In this document: positions 13,935-19,345 of the stretch, one piece after another | Layout: each line of letters opens with the position of its first letter | How positions within the stretch are numbered: the first letter of the stretch is position 1 | Assembly: GCA_013202635.1 (NCBI GenBank) | Contig: JABMRO010000161.1 | Coordinates: forward strand, 1-19,345 | Direction of reading: 5' to 3' | DNA: 19,345 nt | From: Planctomycetota bacterium | Lineage (GTDB): Bacteria; Planctomycetota; Phycisphaerae; Sedimentisphaerales; Anaerobacaceae | Position numbers and translations under genes: made by a program | Notes under the pieces: model-generated | What the model saw: the letters and a program-made list of their open reading frames with translations, nothing else | Database searches by the model: none | What the model was told of the DNA's origin: nothing

Positions 13935-15614
13935 TTACGCCATACTATCGGCTTTTTGTTGTCTTGACAATACCTCGGCGCTCAGAGACCTGCGAACTGC
14001 ACAACAATTCAAAACACCAATAAATCCGTCGTCTTCACTTGAATTCACAACCGGCAGGTGCTCAAGGTCAAGATTCTTTGCTCTCTCAAATGCCTCAGCC
14101 AAAGGCACATCAGGTGTTACCTTGACAATGACAGGCTCGACTATATCCAGAGCCACCAGCCAGTCGTTCAGCTCCTGTGTGGCAAAAGTGCTTCTGATAT
14201 CATCCAGCGTTATGCCGCCTATTAACTTGTTTTCATTGTCAACAACCGAGTAGAAGAAATTATTGGTACTGCTGACTACTTTGATAACTTCACTCAGAGA
14301 CATTCCCGCCGAGATAACCGGCACCTCGGTATCCATAACATCACCGACACTTTTCGTCTTAATAAGGTCTTCTTCGGTAATATTCATCCCCACTTCGCCG
14401 GCTTTTTTCAGGCCTATCTTCGTACACAACGGACCGATGAACTGAAGTATAAAGACCCCTAATATTATCACCGAGAGCATCATATCCCTGACAGGTCCTT
14501 CAAATCGATGACTTGACACAATCAGCAGAGCAATTGCAATAGTGCCCTGTTGATACAAACAAAAGCCCAGATATTTCCTGATTGGGGAGACTGCCTTTGA
14601 ATAAACCGAACCAACATACGAACCTGTAGTCTTGCCTACAACACTTCCAAAAACATAAACAAGAGCCAACAGCCAGATTTGGCCTTTCATACTTATGTTC
14701 AGCCGGGCGCCGATAATCACAAAAAACAGAATATAAACAGGTGGAGAAAATTTGCGGACAATTTCAAAACTTCTCAGACTGCGACGAGGCGAAAGGTTTA
14801 TCAAAGTCGCGCCACAAGCCATAGATGACAGAATTACATCGAACTCCAGTTTTATAGCCAGGCCGATAGTCAGCACTAAAAGACCGATTGAAAAAACCAG
14901 GATTTTCTCTTCATCATCAAGCTGCTTTATAATCCATCTTAATATCAGGCCCGCCGCCAGACCCAGTCCCAGAGAGCCGATAACTTCATAAAATGAATGA
15001 AACATCATTTTAAGAAGACCAGCTTCCTTATGGCCGGTAAGGAAAGTCGCCAAACTGATGCTTATAATATACAAAATAAGAGCAAGCGCATCATCGAGCG
15101 CAACGATCGCGGTGAGCATCGTTGTAAGAGGCCCGCGTGTCTTGTATTCCCACAATACACTTACAGTTGAAGCCGGGTCTGTCGCCGAACAGATGGCCCC
15201 GAATACTACTCCAACCGCCAATGCCATGTGCCAGTCAAAGAACAAACAAAGTGCAGCAAAAGAAAGAGACCCGACCAATAAAAAGGCTATTCCGCCTTCG
15301 AACAGCAAAATAGCGGGGACCTGCCTGCCAAACTTTACAAAGACATTGCGTTTAAGCTCACCGCCAATTAAAAAACCGATAATCCCCAATGTGAACAGGT
15401 TGATTGGTTCGAGAGCCTCTATTGTCTTAGGTGAAATAACACCCAGCACCGGCCCAAGTATTACGCCTATAATTATGTAACCGATTATCTGGGGAATATG
15501 CAGTTGTTGAATTATCTTGGCCCCCACCGTCCCGCCAAAAATTGCTATACCTAAAAGCAGGAAAATATTAAGCCCCTGGGACTCTGCTAAAATTGTACTT
15601 AATAACTCATTCAT
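13935..15614 (-). CDS. cation/proton antiporter (CPA type) with C-terminal CBS pair
   Basis: This 559-residue inner-membrane protein has about 12 transmembrane segments in the first 400 residues with the monovalent cation:proton antiporter pattern. It has GFLIGGEL near 80, CSATDPASTVSVLWEY (about 141-156), and ALDDALALILYIIS (about 172-185), whose paired Asp is the likely ion-binding centre, as in CPA2 exchangers. Residues about 430-545 are two CBS domains (KSVGDVMDTEVPVISAGMSLSEVI... and ...EPVIVKVTPDVPLAEAFERAKN...LPVVN), which usually bind adenine nucleotides and gate activity. It may exchange Na+ or K+ for H+; selectivity cannot be told. The start is ATG with no clear Shine-Dalgarno. A good promoter lies at 15718-15745, so it is independently transcribed though it is followed by rnpA after 59 nt. 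Confidence 0.85.
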   Translation of the reverse strand: MNELLSTILAESQGLNIFLLLGIAIFGGTVGAKIIQQLHIPQIIGYIIIGVILGPVLGVISPKTIEALEPINLFTLGIIGFLIGGELKRNVFVKFGRQVPAILLFEGGIAFLLVGSLSFAALCLFFDWHMALAVGVVFGAICSATDPASTVSVLWEYKTRGPLTTMLTAIVALDDALALILYIISISLATFLTGHKEAGLLKMMFHSFYEVIGSLGLGLAAGLILRWIIKQLDDEEKILVFSIGLLVLTIGLAIKLEFDVILSSMACGATLINLSPRRSLRSFEIVRKFSPPVYILFFVIIGARLNISMKGQIWLLALVYVFGSVVGKTTGSYVGSVYSKAVSPIRKYLGFCLYQQGTIAIALLIVSSHRFEGPVRDMMLSVIILGVFILQFIGPLCTKIGLKKAGEVGMNITEEDLIKTKSVGDVMDTEVPVISAGMSLSEVIKVVSSTNNFFYSVVDNENKLIGGITLDDIRSTFATQELNDWLVALDIVEPVIVKVTPDVPLAEAFERAKNLDLEHLPVVNSSEDDGFIGVLNCCAVRRSLSAEVLSRQQKADSMA

Positions 15615-15717
15615 TATCAGTATTCACAGAAAAGAAAAAAGTAAAAAAAGATCCCAATGCAACGAAAAAGGCATGCCCCAAAACCAGATTTATACCATCA
15701 CTGCACAAAAGAGAACA

Positions 15718-15745
15718 ATGATAATCCTCAAACGCCTTTTGTCAA
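15718..15745 (-). promoter_or_regulatory. sigma70-type promoter for the antiporter gene
   Basis: On the minus strand a consensus TTGACA (15745-15740) is followed after 16 nt by TATCAT (15723-15718, five of six consensus bases). The predicted leader is about 95 nt. It lies in the 173-bp gap behind the hydrolase gene. Confidence 0.55.
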
Positions 15746-15787
15746 ACGATATTTGCTTATTAGAGCAAAACTTTAAGCGGTTAAAAT

Positions 15788-16639
15788 CTAAAGGCTTGTT
15801 GTGTTTTTTGAGCGCCGGTCTGCGATAGTTTTTTTTCCATTGCTGAGGGCTCCGGCAAGAACCATATCTCGGAAATCGGCCATCGGGTCGTAGAATTTCC
15901 TGTTCAAATCAACCGAATTAACCATTATGCCGGGACGATTCAGCCTTAGCTGTTTTATTATTTTACCGTCCGGCCAGATAAAACAAGATGGATATGGGGA
16001 ATAATAACCGCTCGAATTTGCACAGCTTACCCAGAAATAATTCGTCGCAGCCCGGCACTGCATCGTCTGCCGCATAATGTGGGTATGTACGCTCGGGCCC
16101 TGTTGACGGGCGTTGTAAAACGACTGGAAAACGCAGTTGACACCTTCGGTGTAAAGCGGGCGATAAAGTTCTGGAAATCGCAAATCAAAGCATATCAGCA
16201 GTGAGCATTTAACGCCCTTGATGGTAAAGTTCACAAACCTGTTGCCCGGCGTCATCCGGCGCAAATCGCCGGTGGTACAGAATCTTTTATCATAGCGGTC
16301 AACAATCTTGCCCTCAGCATTGATAAGATACAAGCTGTTGTGTGGCTTGTTCGGCTCTGTCAATCTATGTGTACTTCCCAGAACAACCCAAAGCTCAAGT
16401 TCGCTGGCAATCGCCATAATCCTCTCGGTCTCTTCTTTAAGCAGTTCCCAATCGTATCCGGCAAAATTCGGAAAGTCAGTGCCGACATACCCGCTAAGAG
16501 CACACTCTGAGAAATGAACGATATCGGCTTTGGCCTTTTTCGCTTTGCGCAAAAAATCACAGATCCTCTTTGAGTTCCGCTTCACCGAATCACTAACGGC
16601 AAACTGACACGTTGCAATGTTAAGTACACGACTCGTCAT
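15788..16639 (-). CDS. carbon-nitrogen hydrolase (nitrilase superfamily)
   Basis: This protein has 283 residues from the ATG at 16639; a TTG start 11 codons earlier is less likely because it lies inside argC and lacks a ribosome site. It has the alpha-beta-beta-alpha nitrilase fold with the full Glu-Lys-Cys triad: VHFSECALSGY (Glu45), DRYDKRFCTTGD (Lys118) and LLICFDLRFPELYRP (Cys150). Later conserved residues include SFYNARQ and CRAATNYFWVSCANSSG. It should hydrolyse a small amide, carbamoyl or nitrile-like compound in the cytoplasm; the substrate is unknown. AGGAGT is placed right at the end of argC, with the argC stop only 7 nt before this start. The two genes are thus translationally coupled, and a role near arginine or polyamine metabolism (for example an N-carbamoyl- or amidino-compound) is possible but inferred. 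Confidence 0.88.
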   Translation of the reverse strand: MTSRVLNIATCQFAVSDSVKRNSKRICDFLRKAKKAKADIVHFSECALSGYVGTDFPNFAGYDWELLKEETERIMAIASELELWVVLGSTHRLTEPNKPHNSLYLINAEGKIVDRYDKRFCTTGDLRRMTPGNRFVNFTIKGVKCSLLICFDLRFPELYRPLYTEGVNCVFQSFYNARQQGPSVHTHIMRQTMQCRAATNYFWVSCANSSGYYSPYPSCFIWPDGKIIKQLRLNRPGIMVNSVDLNRKFYDPMADFRDMVLAGALSNGKKTIADRRSKNTTSL

Positions 16640-16646
16640 TTTACTC

Positions 16647-17654
16647 CTATTTAAGACCCAATGCTTCTTCAAGCCCGAAGATGATATTCATATTCTGGAT
16701 CGCCTGGCCGGATGCACCCTTGACCAGATTGTCAATCGCTGAAAAGCAAACGATTTTGCCTTTAACACAGGCTACAAAAATATGGCAATAGTTTGTCCCT
16801 GCTACATCTTTAACAGCGGGAGCATCCTTGCGCACCTGTACAAACGGCTCGTCCTGGTAGAAATCATGATACAGCTTCGACAGGTCTTCATCGCTCAGCT
16901 TCGTCTTCGGCTGACAATAAACCGTCGAGAGAATCCCTCTATCGAAAGACCCTACGTGCGGCTGAAACAGCACGGTAACCTTCTTTCCCACGACATCAGT
17001 CATGATTTGTTCTATCTCCGGCATATGGCGGTGCGTGCCGATGCCGTAGGGAAAAAGATTCTCGTTCATATTCGGAAAATGAAATTTACTCGAAGGTTTC
17101 ATCCCCGCGCCTGATGATCCCGTCACTGAGTTGACGATGACATTTTCTGTTTCTATCAAGCCTTTTTTGAGCAGCGGAGCAACGGCTAACGAAGCTCCGG
17201 TCGGATAGCATCCCGGATTGGCAACGAGACTGGCTCCTTTTATCCGCTCGCGGAAAAGTTCAGGAAGGCCGAAGGCAGCATGCATAAGATTCTCAGTATC
17301 GGTATGCTTAACATAGTACTTTTCATAAACATCAACATCTTTGAGCCGATAGTCCGCACTGAAATCAATCACCTTCACTCCGGCATCCAAGAGTTTCGGT
17401 ACGAATCCCATAGAGACCTTATGAGGAAGACAGCAAAGGGCAACATCAGCCAACTCCGATAGTTTATCGAGGTCCAGCGGCTCGATTTGCAATGGGCAGC
17501 GTCCTTTAAATTGCGGGAAAACGTCCTCGACCGCTCCACATTCCTCGGGCAGTGCGGTTAGATAAGTAAGTTCCGCCTGCTCATGCCGCAGGAGAATCTG
17601 TATCGACTCGGAGCCGGTATATCCGCTTGCCCCGATTATCGCAACTTTTATCAT
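16647..17654 (-). CDS. argC: N-acetyl-gamma-glutamyl-phosphate reductase
   Basis: This 335-residue cytoplasmic enzyme performs the third step of arginine biosynthesis, the NADPH reduction of N-acetylglutamyl phosphate to the semialdehyde. The nucleotide-binding GASGYTGSE is at 8-16, LPHKVSMGFVPKLLDAGVKVIDFSADYRL follows at about 76-104, the catalytic Cys149 is in VANPGCYPTG, and the His of GTHRHMPEI is at 208. VTGSSGAGMKPS and KGASGQAIQNMNI near the C-terminus are also typical. Length is normal. The start is ATG with AAGGAAG upstream, and a strong promoter spans 17688-17716. No other arginine genes are in the window; the next gene is a nitrilase-superfamily hydrolase read from the same message. 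Identification is firm. Confidence 0.96.
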   Translation of the reverse strand: MIKVAIIGASGYTGSESIQILLRHEQAELTYLTALPEECGAVEDVFPQFKGRCPLQIEPLDLDKLSELADVALCCLPHKVSMGFVPKLLDAGVKVIDFSADYRLKDVDVYEKYYVKHTDTENLMHAAFGLPELFRERIKGASLVANPGCYPTGASLAVAPLLKKGLIETENVIVNSVTGSSGAGMKPSSKFHFPNMNENLFPYGIGTHRHMPEIEQIMTDVVGKKVTVLFQPHVGSFDRGILSTVYCQPKTKLSDEDLSKLYHDFYQDEPFVQVRKDAPAVKDVAGTNYCHIFVACVKGKIVCFSAIDNLVKGASGQAIQNMNIIFGLEEALGLK

Positions 17655-17687
17655 TTCATCTTCCTTTCAATTGTAAAGTATTGGCCA

Positions 17688-17716
17688 AGAATATCATGTT
17701 GGCCTTTAGTGGTCAA
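17688..17716 (-). promoter_or_regulatory. sigma70-type promoter for argC
   Basis: On the minus strand TTGACC (17716-17711) and TATTCT (17693-17688) are 17 nt apart. The -35 box overlaps the last codons of the EamA gene (LDH-stop). The leader is about 30 nt. No arginine-repressor box is evident. Confidence 0.5.
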
Positions 17717-18575
17717 GTTTCCTCCTCAGCAGGACCGACGCACAAGCACCAATGACCAATACCGAACCCAACAGGCAAGACCAGGTCAAAGGTTCGCTGA
17801 ATATTACTACGCCGGCTACATAGCACAATACCGTCTCGAACATCATCAGCAACGAACCGGTCTTGACCGGCACATACTTAAAGCCTTCCGTCATAAAAAG
17901 CTGACCGACAGTGATGCTGGTACCGATGCCCAGCAGGATAAAAACGCCTTTGAAGTCAACAACTCCTTCACTGCTCAAAGCAGGCGCTATGACCAGCCAC
18001 ATCCCGACCGCACACTGGGAAAAGTAAATCGCCAGTGAGCTGTCGGTATCGTGAAGCTTGCGTATCAGCGTAACAGCGAACCCGGCAAGCACCGCACCGA
18101 GGACGGCCAAAAGTTCATATCTGCCGAAGACCAGCAATGAAAAGCCCTGCTGTTTGTCGTAAGCTATGAAGTAAATACCCACCATAGCCATCAGAATAGC
18201 CCATATGTTGAACAGCCGCAGCCTCTCTTTCAGGAAAATCGCACTGATAATACTTCCAAAGATCGGGTATGAGTTTATCATAACCACACCTTTACCGAGT
18301 CCCAGCTTGGTGATACACAAAAGTGTTATAAATACAGCCGTTCCTCCTGTAAGACCTCGCAGCAGCAGCAGCTTTTTGTTGACAAAGACAAGCCTGGCCC
18401 GCCCCGACATAGCGACAGTCGCGATAAGTCCCAGCCCAATAACGAACCGGAAGAAAGCCAGCTTGTAGGCGCCTATATATGAGCCGCTTTTGACCAGGCA
18501 GCCAGCTATACAGAAAAAACCGCTCGCCAGAGCCATCAATGCGGCCCCCTTTGTTTTATGCTCCAATCTTGACAT
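17706..18575 (-). CDS. EamA-family (DMT) transporter
   Basis: This 289-residue inner-membrane protein has ten predicted transmembrane helices as two five-helix EamA repeats, joined near 145-155 (YDKQQGFSLLVFGRYE). Features of the family are GYxGAYK-like and FFRFVIG in helix 2, ITKLGLGKGVVMINSYPIFGSIISAIFLKERL with the conserved Pro and Glu-Arg in repeat one (about 86-119), and SLLMMFETVLCYVAGVVIFSEPLTWSCLLGSVLVIGA (about 243-279) in repeat two. Such proteins export or import amino acids, metabolites or drugs; the substrate cannot be inferred. The ATG start has only a distant GGAG (12 nt). It sits between the rpsI terminator and argC, so it is likely transcribed on its own or by read-through. 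Confidence 0.87.
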   Translation of the reverse strand: MSRLEHKTKGAALMALASGFFCIAGCLVKSGSYIGAYKLAFFRFVIGLGLIATVAMSGRARLVFVNKKLLLLRGLTGGTAVFITLLCITKLGLGKGVVMINSYPIFGSIISAIFLKERLRLFNIWAILMAMVGIYFIAYDKQQGFSLLVFGRYELLAVLGAVLAGFAVTLIRKLHDTDSSLAIYFSQCAVGMWLVIAPALSSEGVVDFKGVFILLGIGTSITVGQLFMTEGFKYVPVKTGSLLMMFETVLCYVAGVVIFSEPLTWSCLLGSVLVIGACASVLLRRKLDH

Positions 18576-18591
18576 TTTAATTTATATCTCC

Positions 18592-18623
18592 AAATAAAAA
18601 AGCCACCGGAAACTCCAGTGGCT
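18592..18623 (-). terminator. rho-independent terminator of the rplM-rpsI operon
   Basis: On the minus strand AGCCACTGG-AGTTT-CCGGTGGCT forms a 9-bp stem with one G-T wobble, followed by TTTTTTATTT. It starts 28 nt after the rpsI stop and clearly ends the ribosomal operon before the EamA gene. Confidence 0.85.
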
Positions 18624-18651
18624 CTTTTGAAAATCCAAAATAATTTGCGAA

Positions 18652-19134
18652 TTACCGCTTTGAGAACTGGAATTTTTTCCTTGCTCCACTTTGTCCGGGT
18701 TTTTTCCTTTCGACCATTCTCGGGTCGCGTGTAAGATGTCCGCCGTCCCGCAGGGCCTGCATATAGCTTCCATCATACTTTTTCAGCGCCCGGGCAATTC
18801 CCAAAAGTGAGGCACCGGCCTGTCCGGTTGTTCCGCCGCCTTTGACGTTGATAAATATATCAAAAGTTTTTCTTGCATCAACAGTCACCAGAGGGGCTAC
18901 CACGGCTTTTCTGTCCTGCTCCCGAACAAAGTACTCTTTAAGCTCTTTCTTATTGACCTGCAATTTGCCATCGCCGAGTTTGATTCGTACACGGGCTACA
19001 GAGCTTTTTCTTCTGCCGGTTCCCCACCAGAAACCACCCTTTGGCCCAGTGGACGAGCCCGACTTCCGGTCTTTCTGAGTACTTACGTTTACATTAAGTG
19101 TATCTGTTTGGGTATCTGTTTGAATATCTGCCAT
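18652..19134 (-). CDS. rpsI: 30S ribosomal protein uS9
   Basis: This 160-residue small-subunit protein has a C-terminal tail that reaches the P-site tRNA. The standard domain begins at GTGRRKSSVARVRI (about 38-51). It continues with KEYFVREQD, VKGGGTTGQAGASLLGIARAL and the strictly conserved DGGHLTRDPRMVERKKPG, and ends in the canonical ...FQFSKR, so the tail is intact. The protein is about 30 residues longer than the usual 130 because of an N-terminal extension, MADIQTDTQTDTLNVNVSTQKDRK..., which is Thr/Asp-rich, unstructured in appearance, and runs into a basic GPKGGFWW segment. The start is the first ATG, 12 nt after rplM. A terminator follows the gene. It is co-transcribed with rplM, as in most bacteria. 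Confidence 0.97.
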   Translation of the reverse strand: MADIQTDTQTDTLNVNVSTQKDRKSGSSTGPKGGFWWGTGRRKSSVARVRIKLGDGKLQVNKKELKEYFVREQDRKAVVAPLVTVDARKTFDIFINVKGGGTTGQAGASLLGIARALKKYDGSYMQALRDGGHLTRDPRMVERKKPGQSGARKKFQFSKR

Positions 19135-19146
19135 AATTCGTATTCT

Positions 19147-19345
19147 TTACTTAAATAGTTCTATTTTTTCTGGTTTCTGGGCCTGGTGTTCGTGCTCGGG
19201 GCCTCTGTAAACCTTTAACTTTTTCAGCATTTGCCTGGCGAGTTTGTTCTTGGGCAGCATTCTCCGTACCGCCAGCTCAATAACCCTTTCAGGTTTTTTG
19301 GCTATCATGTCGGCAAAGCTGACGTATTTATGCCCGCCCGGGAAA
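19147..19345 (-). CDS. rplM: 50S ribosomal protein uL13, C-terminal part
   Basis: Only the last 65 codons are in the window; the gene continues past the right edge. They read FPGGHKYVSFADMIAKKPERVIELAVRRMLPKNKLARQMLKKLKVYRGPEHEHQAQKPEKIELFK, as short segments: the MLPKNKLARQ and LKVYRGPEHEHQAQKPE patterns are diagnostic for L13. It is a 50S assembly protein and occasionally a translational regulator of its own operon. The stop is TAA and lies 12 nt before the start of rpsI, the usual rplM-rpsI pair. Confidence 0.95.
   Translation of the reverse strand, partial: FPGGHKYVSFADMIAKKPERVIELAVRRMLPKNKLARQMLKKLKVYRGPEHEHQAQKPEKIELFK

Overview
The window is bacterial chromosomal DNA of moderate GC with Shine-Dalgarno-led genes and several GTG or TTG starts. 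The gene set fits an anaerobic or facultative member of the Planctomycetota, most likely a Phycisphaerae-like lineage. The supporting genes are a Tat-exported oxidoreductase next to a multihaem cytochrome fused to a 3-keto-disaccharide hydrolase domain, a very short bacterial histone-fold protein, a corrinoid-type methyltransferase, small secreted coiled-coil proteins and a GT/GH57/GH133 glucan cluster. The phylum assignment is inference; no rRNA gene is present.

Layout, left to right. 1-350 may hold the edge of a leftward gene. 499-1196 carries two small exported proteins on the + strand, one coiled-coil and one lipoprotein. 1407-3788 (minus) is a two-gene unit: a Tat-signal aldo/keto reductase-like protein, then a CxxCH cytochrome-DUF1080 fusion, with a good promoter at 3898-3926. 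4144-4921 (minus) holds two small cytoplasmic proteins, one Arg-rich and unassigned, one DUF2007-like. At 5294-5476 (+) lies the 60-residue histone-fold protein, flanked by about 370 bp and 640 bp without genes. 6113-11011 (+) is an alpha-glucan cluster: a glycogen-synthase-like glycosyltransferase, a GH57 alpha-glucanase/glucanotransferase and a GH133 debranching enzyme. It is followed at 11159-12346 by an envelope protein with an NlpC/P60-like C-terminus.

From 12443 to the right end everything reads leftward. In transcription order these are rplM (partial), rpsI and its terminator; an EamA transporter; argC with its own promoter, coupled to a nitrilase-superfamily hydrolase; a cation/proton antiporter with CBS domains and its own promoter; rnpA; and a URO-D/MtaA-type methyltransferase 14 nt behind rnpA.

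How the genes work together. The glucan cluster can plausibly make, trim and debranch an intracellular glucan. The Tat reductase and the cytochrome fusion look like a periplasmic or envelope redox-plus-sugar module, which is the most novel-looking pairing here. The mini-histone in its isolated AT-rich surroundings is the other item most worth testing. The right half is mostly housekeeping, with rnpA and rpsI in unusual or modified form. No tRNA, rRNA, CRISPR array, transposase or phage gene was seen.
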